The notes under the pieces were generated by a model. The model was not told where the DNA came from, made no database searches, and worked only from the letters and a program-made list of their open reading frames with translations. DNA of 64,000 nt from Pseudomonas fulva (GTDB taxonomy: Bacteria; Pseudomonadota; Gammaproteobacteria; Pseudomonadales; Pseudomonadaceae): the NCBI RefSeq assembly GCF_023517795.1, contig NZ_CP082928.1, positions 682,001-746,000 on the forward strand, in the 5' to 3' direction. How positions within the stretch are numbered: position 1 is the stretch's first letter; each line of letters begins with the position of its first letter. The position numbers and the translations under genes were made by a program. Positions 1-8,475 of this stretch are shown here, piece after piece.

Positions 1-1
1 T

Positions 2-76
2 TCTTGGTATCGGGACATCGACTCGTCGCTTGGCTGGAAAGACCGCCTGTGGGCGATCAGGAGCGCATCAGGCTAG
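2..76 (+). CDS. 3' end of an unidentified gene entering from the left
   Basis: Frame 2 is open from the window edge to a TAG at 74-76 and encodes about 24 residues, including a WYRDID...LGWKDRLW segment that looks like ordinary protein sequence with aromatic and charged residues. There is too little to identify a family, and it could be a chance frame. It is listed because the other two forward frames do not give a convincing C-terminus here. Confidence 0.3.
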   Translation, partial: SWYRDIDSSLGWKDRLWAIRSASG

Positions 77-147
77 CCCAGCCGGTCTCCGCTGTCTTGA
101 ACGATCTTGCGCAGTTTTCGCGACACTCGGGATTCTCTGCTGTACCT

Positions 148-197
148 GTGGGAGCGGGCCATGCCCGCGATTTTTCGCGCGCATGGCGCGCTCCCAC
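148..197. repeat. REP-like inverted repeat
   Basis: GTGGGAGCGGGCCATGCCCG on the left faces CGCGCATGGCGCGCTCCCAC on the right across a short T-rich loop. The GTGGGAG...CTCCCAC frame recurs at 5385, 37433 and 60864 in this window, always between genes, as expected for pseudomonad REP elements. Here it lies just past the 3' end of the minus-strand AraC gene. Confidence 0.75.
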
Positions 198-224
198 TGA
201 CTTCTGCCCTGGGTATCGCTTCGC

Positions 225-1067
225 TCAACCACAGGCTACAGGGCTGTGATGGCAGGCCTTGCGGTACTCGCCGGGCCCCACGCCATACACCTGCTTGAAC
301 TGCCGCGTCAGGTGGCTCTGGTCGGCGAAGCCCAGTTGCAGCGCCACGCTCAGCGGCGCGCAGCCATCGCGCAGCAACGCCCGCGCCTGTTCCAGGCGCC
401 GCTGTTGCAGCCAGGCATGGGGCGGCAGGCCGGTGGCGCGGCGAAACACCCGGGCGAAATGAAACGGCGAGAGGTTCACCGCAGCCGCCAACGCTTCCAG
501 TGTCGGTGGCTCGCCCAGGCGCGCGACCAAGAGTTCCTTGGCCAGGCGCACGGCACGGGGCTCCTGGCCGGGCACGGCTGCCTGCCTGACCCCGGCATGC
601 CGCTGGAACAGCATCAGCAGCGTCTCGCGCCAGGCGGTCTGTTGCTGCAGCACGCTGGCGTCACTGTCGAGCAGGCGATGCAGCTGGCCGAACGCCTGGT
701 GCAACTGCATATCCTGCAGCACGCTGGCGGCGAACGACGGCAAGCCGCGTTGCGCCAGCCCGAGCTCGTCGAGCACACCGCTGACCTGTGCCGGAGCCGG
801 GTAGAACGCCCGGTATAACCAGCCCTGCTCATGGGCGGCCGAGCCGGTGTGCACTTCGTCGGGGTTGATCAACACCATGCTGCCAATCGGCGCCAGGTGG
901 TCGGCGCCACGATGGCGAAAGCGCTGGGCGCCGCCCTCGATCACGGTGAACACGAAGCCTTCATGTACATGGGGGGTGAAGCGCTGCTTGATATAGCGCG
1001 CCTGCAGCAGCTCCACGCCGGCCAGCGCGGGGCTTTCCCAAAAGCGGATGCGCTCGCCGGCAGGCAT
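225..1067 (-). CDS. AraC-family transcriptional regulator
   Basis: A 280-aa AraC/XylS regulator. The N-terminal half is a cupin-like sensor domain (residues about 5-150) with the HVHEGFVFTVIEGG stretch typical of AraC sensor domains. The C-terminal about 100 residues carry two helix-turn-helix motifs: LEALAAAVNLSPFHFARVFR and the second helix pair containing VALQLGFADQSHLTRQFK, followed by the usual GVGPGEYR end. The gene lies 3 bp after the GNAT gene on the same strand, so the two are probably co-transcribed and the regulator may control the acetyltransferase or nearby genes. The ligand is unknown. The ATG at 1067 gives a full-length sensor domain. Confidence 0.92.
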   Translation of the reverse strand: MPAGERIRFWESPALAGVELLQARYIKQRFTPHVHEGFVFTVIEGGAQRFRHRGADHLAPIGSMVLINPDEVHTGSAAHEQGWLYRAFYPAPAQVSGVLDELGLAQRGLPSFAASVLQDMQLHQAFGQLHRLLDSDASVLQQQTAWRETLLMLFQRHAGVRQAAVPGQEPRAVRLAKELLVARLGEPPTLEALAAAVNLSPFHFARVFRRATGLPPHAWLQQRRLEQARALLRDGCAPLSVALQLGFADQSHLTRQFKQVYGVGPGEYRKACHHSPVACG

Positions 1068-1070
1068 GGC

Positions 1071-1640
1071 TCACACGCCGAAGCGTGCCTCCAGCCCGGC
1101 CTTGACCAGCGGCCACTCCTGGTCGGTGATGCTGTACAGCACGGTGTCGTCGAGGCGCCCGTCGGCCAGGCGGCGATGGTTGCGCAGCAGCCCTTCGCGA
1201 ACCGCGCCGAGCTTTTCGATGGCGCGCTGGGAGCGCAGGTTGCTGGCCGCGGTTTTCAGCTGCACGCGCACCATCTGCCAACTCTCGAAGGCGTGGCGCA
1301 GCATCAGGTACTTGACCATGTTATTGAGGCCCGTGCCGTGCTGGGCGGCGTCCAGCCAGGTCCAGCCGATTTCCACGGCCGGCAGGGTCGGCATGAAGTC
1401 GGCGAACCGCGTGGTGCCGACGATCTGGTCGGCGAGGCGAATCACCAAGGGCAAGGCGCGCTCCTCGCGCTGCTCTTGCAGGGCCAGGCGATACCAATCC
1501 AGGCGCTGGGTACCGTTCATGTAGAGCAGTTCCTCGCGGTTGGCTTCGGCCAGGCTGACCAGCGCCGGAATATCGCCATCGAGCAACGGTTCGATGCGCA
1601 GGGCACCGCGCTGCAGGGTGATCAATTGCGGCTTGAACAT
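1071..1640 (-). CDS. GNAT-family N-acetyltransferase (RimJ/RimL-like)
   Basis: About 189 aa when started at the ATG at 1640 (MFKPQLITLQRG). The frame is open further upstream, but that extension is Ala/Gly/Arg-rich and non-conserved. Sequence features of the RimJ/RimL (PF13302) branch are visible: LRIEPLLDGDIPALVSLAEAN at the start, the GWTWLDAAQHGTGLNNMVK acetyl-CoA-binding region, and LKTAASNLRSQRAIEKLGAVREG, the diagnostic N-x-x-S-x-x-x-x-x-x-L-G-x-x-x-E/R-G motif. It would transfer acetyl from acetyl-CoA to a small amine or protein N-terminus; the substrate cannot be read from sequence. It sits upstream of the AraC gene with a 3-bp gap. Confidence 0.88.
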   Translation of the reverse strand: MFKPQLITLQRGALRIEPLLDGDIPALVSLAEANREELLYMNGTQRLDWYRLALQEQREERALPLVIRLADQIVGTTRFADFMPTLPAVEIGWTWLDAAQHGTGLNNMVKYLMLRHAFESWQMVRVQLKTAASNLRSQRAIEKLGAVREGLLRNHRRLADGRLDDTVLYSITDQEWPLVKAGLEARFGV

Positions 1641-1880
1641 CGTTTTTTTCTCCACGTGCGACGCTGCCAGGCGGGGCAGTTTCTCACCGAACAACCGGCC
1701 TGTCTGCCTAAAAACCAGTGAGCACAGGGTGCCGCAAACCCGCCCCCCTGCCCCTGCGACCTTGGTAGCGCCTGACGCTACGCCGCTTTGCTGCGACACT
1801 AGGCAGGTGAGCGCAAACCGCCAGCGCAGGCAGGCCGGGATGCGCTCGCCTCACCACCCTCATGTTTTCATGGAGTCTGC

Positions 1881-4800
1881 ATGTCGCTGTCCAGTTGGCT
1901 TATCGCTGCAGTCGCCCTGCTCTACATGGCCGTGCTGTTCGCCATCGCCTTCTACGGTGACCGCCGCCGCAAACCGCTGCCGCCGAAGGTCCGCGCCTGG
2001 GTCTACTCGCTGTCGCTGGCGGTGTACTGCACCAGCTGGACCTTCTTTGGCGCCGTCGGCCAGGCCGCCGAGCAGCTGTGGTCGTTCCTGCCGATCTACC
2101 TGGGGCCGATGCTGCTGTTGCTGTTCGCCCCCTGGGTGATCGAGAAGATGGTGCTGATCAGCAAGCAGGAAAACATCACGTCTATCGCCGACTTCATTGC
2201 CGCGCGCTATGGCAAATCGCAGTCCCTGGCCATCGTCGTGGCGCTGATCTGCCTGGTCGGCGTGCTGCCCTACATCGCCCTGCAGCTCAAGGGCATCGTG
2301 CTCGGCGTCAACCTGCTGATCGGCTCGGAAACCGACCCTGCCGGCACCCGCGCCCAGGACACCGCGCTGATCGTCTCGGTGATCCTGGCACTGTTCACCA
2401 TCCTGTTCGGCACCCGCAACCTGGACGTTACCGAGCACCACCGCGGCATGGTGCTGGCCATCGCCTTCGAATCCCTGGTCAAGCTGCTGGCTTTCATCGC
2501 CGTCGGCGCCTTCGTCACCTACGGGCTGTACAACGGATTCGGCGACCTGTTCAGCCAGGCGCAACGCAGCGCCGAGCTGGAGGCATACTGGGCCGAGGCG
2601 GTGAACTGGCCGGCGATGCTGGTGCAGACCGGTATGGCGATGATCGCCATCGTCTGTCTGCCGCGGCAGTTCCACGTCACCGTGGTGGAGAACACCGACC
2701 CCCGTGATCTGCGCCTGGCGCGCTGGGTATTCCCGCTGTACCTGCTGCTGGCCGCGCTGTTCGTGATTCCCATCGCCCTGGCCGGGCAGATGCTGCTGCC
2801 GGGCGGAGTGAGCCCGGACTCCTTCGTGATCAGCCTGCCGCTCGCCGAAGCCCACCCGGCGCTGGCCCTGCTGGCCTTTATCGGCGGCGCCTCGGCAGCC
2901 ACCGGCATGGTGATCGTCGCCTCGGTGGCGCTGTCGACGATGATCTCCAACGACATGCTGCTGCCCTGGCTGCTGCACCGCAAAAGCACCGAGCGGCCGT
3001 TCGAGGCCTTCCGCCACTGGATGCTCACCGCGCGACGGGTCAGCATCGTGCTGATCCTGCTGCTGGCCTATGTGTGCTATCGGCTGCTTGGCACCAACGC
3101 CAGCCTGGCGACCATCGGGCAGATCTCCTTCGCCGCCATCGGCCAACTGGCGCCGGCGATGTTCGGCGCCCTGGTGTGGAAGCAGGCCAACCGCCGCGGC
3201 GTGTTCGCCGGGCTGATCACCGGCGCCGCGCTGTGGATCTACACCCTGGTGCTGCCGGTGCTGGCCCGTGGCCTGGGCTGGCCGCTGGATATTTTCCCCG
3301 GCCTGCGCACCCTGCTCTACGCGCCAATCGGCTTCGAGGTCGACGCCCTGACCCGCGGCGTGGTGCTGTCGCTGGCCGGCAATCTGACGCTGTTCGCCTG
3401 GGTATCGTTCTTCTCGCGCACCCGGGTGTCGGAACACTGGCAGGCCGGGCGCTTCGTCAACCACGACTTCGGCAGCAAGCAGGGCGGGCGCAGCGCCCTG
3501 GCCGTGCAGGTCAACGACCTGTTGCTGCTCGCCGGCCGCTTCGTCGGCGAAGAGCGCGCGCTGGACAGCTTCAGCCACTTCGCCCGGCGCCAGGGCAAGG
3601 CCTTCAACTCGGCGCAACCGGCCAACAGCGAATGGATCGCCCACACCGAGCGGCTGCTCGCCGGCGTGCTCGGCGCCTCGTCGACCCGGGCGGTGGTCAA
3701 GGCCGCCATCGAAGGCCGCGACATGCAGGTCGAAGACGTGGTGCGCATCGTCGACGAAGCCAGCGAGGTGCTGCAGTTCAACCGCGCCCTGCTGCAGGGC
3801 GCCATCGAGAACATCAGCCAGGGCATCAGCGTGGTCGACCAGTCGCTGCGCCTGGTGGCCTGGAACCAGCGCTACCTGGAAATCTTCGAGTACCCGGACG
3901 GGCTGATCTGCGTCGGCCGGCCGATCGCCGAGATCATCCGCTTCAACGCCGAGCGCGGCATGCTCGGCAGCGCCGACGTCGAGGAAAGCGTCGCCAAGCG
4001 CCTGTACTGGATGCGCCAGGGCACCGCGCACAGCTACGAACGGGTATTCCCCAATGGCCGGGTCATCGAGCTGATCGGCAACCCGATGCCCGGTGGCGGC
4101 TTCGTCATGAGCTTCACCGACATCACCGAATTCCGCGAGGCCGAGCGCGCCCTCAAGGCCGCCAACGAGGGCCTCGAGCAGCGCGTCGCCGAGCGCACCC
4201 ATGAGCTGTCGCAACTGAACAAGGCGCTGACCGCCGCCACCGGCGTGGCCGAAGCCGCCAACGCCTCGAAAACCCGCTTTCTCGCCGCGGTCAGCCACGA
4301 CCTGATGCAACCGCTCAACGCCGCCCGGCTGTTCTCCGCCGCCCTCTCCCACCAGGAAGAAGCGCTGCCCCAGGAAGCCCAGGAACTGGTGCGCCACCTG
4401 GACAGCTCGCTGCGTTCCGCCGAGGACCTGATCAGCGACCTGCTGGACATCTCGCGCCTGGAAAATGGCCGCATCACCCCGGATCGCAACGCCTTCGTAC
4501 TCAACAGCTTGTTCGACACCCTGGGTGCCGAATTCAAGGTGCTGGCCGCCGAGCATGGTGTCGACTTCCATATGCAGGGCAGCGCGCTGCGGGTAGACAG
4601 CGACAGCAAGCTGCTGCGCCGCGTGCTGCAGAACTTCCTGACCAACGCCTTTCGCTATGCCAAGGGCCGGGTGCTGCTCGGCGTGCGCCGCCAGGGCGGG
4701 CACCTGCGCCTGGAAGTATGGGACCGCGGCCCGGGCATACCCGAAGACAAGCGGCAGACCATCTTCGAGGAATTCAAGCGCCTGGACAGCCACCAGACCC

Positions 4801-5357
4801 GCGCCGAAAAAGGCCTGGGCCTGGGCCTGGCCATCGCCGACGGGCTGTGCCGGGTGCTCGGCCACAGCCTGGAGGTGCGCTCCTGGCCAGGCAAGGGCAG
4901 CGTGTTCAGCGTCACCGTGCCGATCGCCCGCAGCCAGGCCCCGGTAGCCCAGCGGGCGCGCCCCGAGGGCAACGGCCAACTGCTCACCGGCACCCAGGTG
5001 CTGTGCATCGACAACGAAGAAAGCATCCTCACCGGCATGCACAGCCTGCTGTCGCGCTGGGGTTGCCAGGTGTGGTCGGCGCGCACCCGGGCCGAATGCG
5101 AGCAACTGCTCGACGAGGACGTACGCCCGCACCTGGCGCTGGTCGACTATCACCTCGACGAAGGCGATACCGGCACCGAGCTGATGGCCTGGCTGCGCAC
5201 CCGCCTGGGCGAACCGGTGCCCGGGGTGGTGATCAGCGCCGACGGCCGCCCCGAACTGATCGCCCAGGTACATGCCGCCGGCCTGGATTTCCTGCCCAAG
5301 CCGGTCAAGCCCGCGGCGCTACGGGCGCTGATCAGCCGGCATTTGCCACGGCAGTAA
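1881..5357 (+). CDS. SSS-domain hybrid sensor histidine kinase/response regulator
   Basis: An 1158-aa membrane sensor. Residues about 1-510 hold some 13 hydrophobic segments of the sodium:solute symporter (SSSF) fold (ENITSIADFIAARYG is the family hallmark). A PAS domain follows at about 630-740, a short coiled coil (GLEQRVAERTHELSQLNKAL), then HisKA with SHDLMQPLNAARL (phospho-acceptor His806), HATPase_c with N and G boxes (FLTNAFRYA, GLGLGLAIADG) and a C-terminal REC domain with LVDYHLDEGD (Asp1089). This layout resembles CbrA in the symporter/PAS/kinase part but has an extra REC domain, and it matches in length and order the PA3271-type hybrid kinases of P. aeruginosa. No cognate response regulator lies next door, so output probably goes through a phosphorelay. 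The start at 1881 has a weak GGAG upstream. Confidence 0.92.
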   Translation: MSLSSWLIAAVALLYMAVLFAIAFYGDRRRKPLPPKVRAWVYSLSLAVYCTSWTFFGAVGQAAEQLWSFLPIYLGPMLLLLFAPWVIEKMVLISKQENITSIADFIAARYGKSQSLAIVVALICLVGVLPYIALQLKGIVLGVNLLIGSETDPAGTRAQDTALIVSVILALFTILFGTRNLDVTEHHRGMVLAIAFESLVKLLAFIAVGAFVTYGLYNGFGDLFSQAQRSAELEAYWAEAVNWPAMLVQTGMAMIAIVCLPRQFHVTVVENTDPRDLRLARWVFPLYLLLAALFVIPIALAGQMLLPGGVSPDSFVISLPLAEAHPALALLAFIGGASAATGMVIVASVALSTMISNDMLLPWLLHRKSTERPFEAFRHWMLTARRVSIVLILLLAYVCYRLLGTNASLATIGQISFAAIGQLAPAMFGALVWKQANRRGVFAGLITGAALWIYTLVLPVLARGLGWPLDIFPGLRTLLYAPIGFEVDALTRGVVLSLAGNLTLFAWVSFFSRTRVSEHWQAGRFVNHDFGSKQGGRSALAVQVNDLLLLAGRFVGEERALDSFSHFARRQGKAFNSAQPANSEWIAHTERLLAGVLGASSTRAVVKAAIEGRDMQVEDVVRIVDEASEVLQFNRALLQGAIENISQGISVVDQSLRLVAWNQRYLEIFEYPDGLICVGRPIAEIIRFNAERGMLGSADVEESVAKRLYWMRQGTAHSYERVFPNGRVIELIGNPMPGGGFVMSFTDITEFREAERALKAANEGLEQRVAERTHELSQLNKALTAATGVAEAANASKTRFLAAVSHDLMQPLNAARLFSAALSHQEEALPQEAQELVRHLDSSLRSAEDLISDLLDISRLENGRITPDRNAFVLNSLFDTLGAEFKVLAAEHGVDFHMQGSALRVDSDSKLLRRVLQNFLTNAFRYAKGRVLLGVRRQGGHLRLEVWDRGPGIPEDKRQTIFEEFKRLDSHQTRAEKGLGLGLAIADGLCRVLGHSLEVRSWPGKGSVFSVTVPIARSQAPVAQRARPEGNGQLLTGTQVLCIDNEESILTGMHSLLSRWGCQVWSARTRAECEQLLDEDVRPHLALVDYHLDEGDTGTELMAWLRTRLGEPVPGVVISADGRPELIAQVHAAGLDFLPKPVKPAALRALISRHLPRQ

Positions 5358-5384
5358 GGCGACCACGATAGCGATGCAGTCCCC

Positions 5385-5454
5385 GTGGGAGAGGCTTTAG
5401 CCTCGAGCTTTTTGTTTTCCTTGATAAAAAACTCGCGGCTAAAGCCGCTCCTAC
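5385..5454. repeat. REP-like inverted repeat (GGCTTTAGCC type)
   Basis: GTGGGAGAGGCTTTAGCCTC at the left and CGGCTAAAGCCGCTCCTAC at the right form long complementary arms around an AT-rich spacer. The same GGCTAAAGCC core recurs at 60864-60947. It lies between the hybrid kinase and the FKBP gene. Confidence 0.7.
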
Positions 5455-5623
5455 AAGGTCGCGAGCGGCTGCTTTCGCCCCACATTGCTGCCATCGCCTC
5501 TCATTTGACATACGGCTGGCCCGGTCGTGAACGAATTGCACGTCTCCACGACGCTCGCCGCTGTTGCAAAGCCCCGCATTTCCTGCGAAAAACGCGGCCC
5601 TCTGCACTCTCGGAATCACGGCA

Positions 5624-5962
5624 ATGAGCGACGAACTACGTATCGAAGATATCCACCCGGGCGACGGCAAGGCGGTGGTCAAGGGCGCGCTGATCACCAC
5701 CCAGTACCGCGGCTGGCTGGAAGACGGCACCGAGTTCGACTCGTCCTATTCGCGGGGCAAGCCGTTCCAGTGCGTGATCGGCACCGGGCGCGTGATCAAG
5801 GGTTGGGACCAGGGCCTGATGGGCATGCAGGTCGGCGGCAAGCGCCGGCTGTTCGTGCCGGCGCACCTGGCCTACGGTGAACGTTCGATGGGCGCGATCA
5901 CGCCCAACTCCAACCTGAGCTTCGAAATTGAACTGCTGGACGTGCTGACCCGGGACGACTGA
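5624..5962 (+). CDS. FKBP-type peptidyl-prolyl cis-trans isomerase
   Basis: A 112-aa single-domain FKBP. The family signature is clear: TQYRGWLEDGTEFDSSYSRG, then FQCVIGTGRVIKGWDQGLMGMQVGGKRRLFVPAHLAYGER and a C-terminal LSFEIELLDV strand. The aromatic pocket residues and the GxVIxGWD motif are intact, so it should be active. There is no signal peptide, which indicates a cytoplasmic chaperone or foldase. The start at 5624 (MSDELRIEDIHPGD) fits the domain boundary; the open frame upstream adds only non-conserved residues. It is convergent with rmuC, 34 bp apart. Confidence 0.93.
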   Translation: MSDELRIEDIHPGDGKAVVKGALITTQYRGWLEDGTEFDSSYSRGKPFQCVIGTGRVIKGWDQGLMGMQVGGKRRLFVPAHLAYGERSMGAITPNSNLSFEIELLDVLTRDD

Positions 5963-6002
5963 GCCGCAGCATCGCAGTCGATCGCAAGATTCTGGCTCAG
6001 TC
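5957..6002. terminator. Possible bidirectional hairpin between convergent genes
   Basis: GACTGAGCC (5957-5965) and GGCTCAGTC (5994-6002) are perfect 9-bp inverted arms that overlap the stop codons of the FKBP and rmuC genes. The loop is long and there is no T-run, so a termination role is inferred from position only. Confidence 0.4.
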
Positions 6003-7484
6003 CGGCTCCAGCTCATCCAGCGGCAGCCCGGCTGCACGTTCGAGCAGCTCGGGCGGCAGGCTCTTGCTGGCCCGGGCGCCGAGCAGCTTGAGGTTTTCAG
6101 CGCGACTGATGAGGTTGCCGCGGCCGTCGACCAGCTTGTTGCGTGCGCCGGAATAGGCCTTGTCGAGCTGCTGCAGGCGCATGCCGACTTCATCCAGATC
6201 CTGGATAAAGGCCACGAACTTGTCGTACAGCGCCCCTGCCCGCTCGGCGATTTCCCGGGCGTTCTGGCTCTGCCGCTCCTGGCGCCACAGGCTGTCGATC
6301 ACCCGCAGGGTAGCCAGCAGCGTGGTCGGGCTGACGATCACGATATGCTGGTCGAAGGCTTCCTGGAACAGCCCCGGGTCGGCCTGCAAGGCCGCCGCGA
6401 AAGCCGCCTCGATGGGCACGAAGAGCAGCACGAAATCCAGGCTGTGCAGCCCGTCGAGGTGCTGGTAATCCTTGAGCGACAGGCCCTTGAGATGGCTGCG
6501 CAGCGACAGCACGTGCTGCTTCAGCGCTACCTGCCGCGCCGTTTCCTCGCTGGCCGACACGTACTGCTGATAGGCGGTGAGGCTGACCTTGGCATCGACC
6601 ACCACCTGCTTGTCGCCCGGCAGCTGGATCAGCACGTCCGGCTGGAAACGCTCGCCCTCGGCGCTCTTCAGGCTGACCTGGGTGTGGTACTCGCGGCCCT
6701 TCTGCAGGCCGGCATGTTCGAGCACCCGCTCGAGTACCAGCTCCCCCCAGTTGCCCTGGGTCTTCTGGCCCTTGAGGGCCTGGGTGAGGTTCATCGCCTC
6801 CTCGCTCAGGCGCTGGTTGAGGCCCTGCAGGCGCTCCAGCTCCTTGCCCAGGGAAAAACGCTCGCGCGCCTCCTGCTGGTAGCTTTCCTCGACGCGCTTC
6901 TCGAAGGCCTGGATGCGCTCCTTGAGGGGGTCGAGCAGCTGCCCCAGGCGCTGCTGGCTGGTTTCCGAGAAGCGTTGCTCACGCTCGTCGAAGATCCTGC
7001 CGGCCAGCTCGGCGAACTGCGCGCGCAAGGCATCGCGGGCGCCTTGCAGATCTTCCAGGCGCTGCTGGTGGTTTTCCTGCTGTTCGTGCAATTCGGCCGC
7101 CAGCCCCGCCCGCTCGCTATCCAGGCGACGCAGTTCGGTTTCCTGACGCTCACGCACGGCCTGGGCGCCCTCGAGCTGCTCGCGGGCCAGTTGCAGGTCG
7201 TTCTGCAGCAAATGGGTTTCACGGCGCAGCGCCGCCAGTTCGGCCTGCTGATCGGCCTTGATCTCGAGGATCTCGGCCAGCTCGTCGCGGCAGTTGTCCA
7301 ACTGCGCGCTGAGGCCGGCCTGGGCCAGCTGCGCCGCATTCATGCGCTCCAGGGCGAGGCCCGACTGCAGCCGCATCTCCTCGGCCTGGCGCAGGGCGGC
7401 AGCCATGCGCAGCCACAATGGAACGGCAGCCAGCAGTGCGCCGACCAGAACAGCCGGCAACAGGGTCAGGAGGTCGAAAGGCAT
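5997..7484 (-). CDS. rmuC: DNA recombination protein RmuC
   Basis: A 495-aa protein with one N-terminal membrane segment (residues about 7-27), a long Glu/Gln/Arg-rich coiled coil (about 30-190) and a C-terminal RmuC domain (about 220-460). Characteristic RmuC stretches are GNWGELVLERVLEHAGL, FQPDVLIQLPGDKQVVVDAKVSL and DFVLLFVPIEAAFAAAL. The fold is restriction-endonuclease-like, and the D...VDAKVSL strand carries the putative metal/catalytic residues. RmuC limits recombination at inverted repeats in E. coli; its biochemical activity is unsettled. The length matches the family (about 475-500 aa). The start at 7484 directly precedes the membrane helix. Confidence 0.95.
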   Translation of the reverse strand: MPFDLLTLLPAVLVGALLAAVPLWLRMAAALRQAEEMRLQSGLALERMNAAQLAQAGLSAQLDNCRDELAEILEIKADQQAELAALRRETHLLQNDLQLAREQLEGAQAVRERQETELRRLDSERAGLAAELHEQQENHQQRLEDLQGARDALRAQFAELAGRIFDEREQRFSETSQQRLGQLLDPLKERIQAFEKRVEESYQQEARERFSLGKELERLQGLNQRLSEEAMNLTQALKGQKTQGNWGELVLERVLEHAGLQKGREYHTQVSLKSAEGERFQPDVLIQLPGDKQVVVDAKVSLTAYQQYVSASEETARQVALKQHVLSLRSHLKGLSLKDYQHLDGLHSLDFVLLFVPIEAAFAAALQADPGLFQEAFDQHIVIVSPTTLLATLRVIDSLWRQERQSQNAREIAERAGALYDKFVAFIQDLDEVGMRLQQLDKAYSGARNKLVDGRGNLISRAENLKLLGARASKSLPPELLERAAGLPLDELEPD

Positions 7485-7541
7485 AAAGGCATCCAGGCAG
7501 AACTGCCGGGCAGTATAACCGCCCAGGCCGCTCGACAGCGG

Positions 7542-7949
7542 CTACAGACGCTGCAGCAGGTTCCGCGCCTCGTCGTGCCCCTGCAGCGCCGCCAGCTCCA
7601 GCCAGTGCCGGGCCTGCTCCGGCTCGAGGGTGCGCGGCTGACAGTACAGACGGCCCAGCTCCAGCTGCGCCAGGCCGTCGCCGGCACGCGCCGCCTGGCG
7701 CAGCAGCTCCAGGCCGATGCGGCGGTCGCGGGTATTGCCGCACTCGCGGCAGAGCATCTGCCCCAGCCGGCTCTGCGCCTGAACCACACCATGGCGCGCC
7801 GGCTGCTTGAGCAGGCGGCCGGCGATGCGTTTCACACTGGGCGTATGGCCCAGGCGCGGGCTGTCCAGCAGCCACGTGGCGACACGGACGGGAACCTGGG
7901 TACGGACGGGAAGGGTATGAAGTTCACTGCGGGGTAGAACGCGGGGCAT
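7542..7949 (-). CDS. Sel1/TPR-like repeat protein
   Basis: 135 aa. The C-terminal 90 residues hold two Sel1-like helical repeats (CGNTRDRRIGLELLRQAARA and RTLEPEQARHWLELAALQGH), each with the Leu/Ala/Gly spacing of SLR motifs. The N-terminal third is basic and does not match a signal peptide. Two Cys (MLCREC) precede the first repeat. Such small proteins act as protein-binding scaffolds; no specific partner can be inferred. It lies 57 bp upstream of rmuC on the same strand and may share its transcript. Confidence 0.75.
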   Translation of the reverse strand: MPRVLPRSELHTLPVRTQVPVRVATWLLDSPRLGHTPSVKRIAGRLLKQPARHGVVQAQSRLGQMLCRECGNTRDRRIGLELLRQAARAGDGLAQLELGRLYCQPRTLEPEQARHWLELAALQGHDEARNLLQRL

Positions 7950-8475
7950 AAGACTAAAGCGGGGCTTTGGAACAGGCGCGCCACTCTACTCTTTTTTATT
8001 CACGGGTAAAGCCCCGGCCCGCCCCAGAGCGGCTGCGCATGACAATCCACAGAAGCTGTGGATAACGTTGTGGGTATGGTGGGCGAAATATCCCCTAACA
8101 CTGATGGAACGGGCCTCCCGGTCAAACTGCTCATTTTTTCACCACATCAAAAAAGTCTATATTTTTCATAAACTTATATTTATGCCTACGCTATTGCTAG
8201 GCTTTTGACAAGTGGCAATATGCAGCTTGACAAGCTGCTTCCCGATTGTGCACAAGTCCGCCGGCGATGCCGCTGAAATGCCCCTTTTAGGGGGCGAAAT
8301 CAGCCTTGACAACGCGGCACGCCACGACCGGCGGGGCGCGCAGCCCGTGCACCAAATCCGCCCCCGTCATCGGCGCGTCATGAAACTGTGAAGCACCAAA
8401 CAGGCGCGCAGGGTTTGGCAGCCCCCAGGGGTTCGGGTTAACGTCAGCCATTCATCCGTTCGTGGACCCATAGCC
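7950..8475. other. AT-rich intergenic region with a DnaA-box-like sequence
   Basis: No convincing gene in about 525 bp. It contains a perfect DnaA-box sequence on the minus strand (TGTGGATAA on plus, 8057-8065), an AT-rich tract at about 8135-8190, two TTGACA hexamers at about 8205 and 8231, and a stretch before ydbH. It is long for this compact window, so it probably holds divergent promoters. A single DnaA box does not make a replication origin. Confidence 0.5.

Noticed and set aside
1860..5273. 1137-codon open frame on the minus strand opposite the hybrid kinase
   Set aside because: The encoded protein is His/Gln/Gly-rich with no domain sequence, whereas the opposite strand encodes a complete kinase. 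It is a by-product of GC-rich codon usage.
8057..8065. Chromosomal replication origin in the 7950-8475 region
   Set aside because: Only one DnaA box is visible and no dnaA, dnaN or gyrB genes are nearby.
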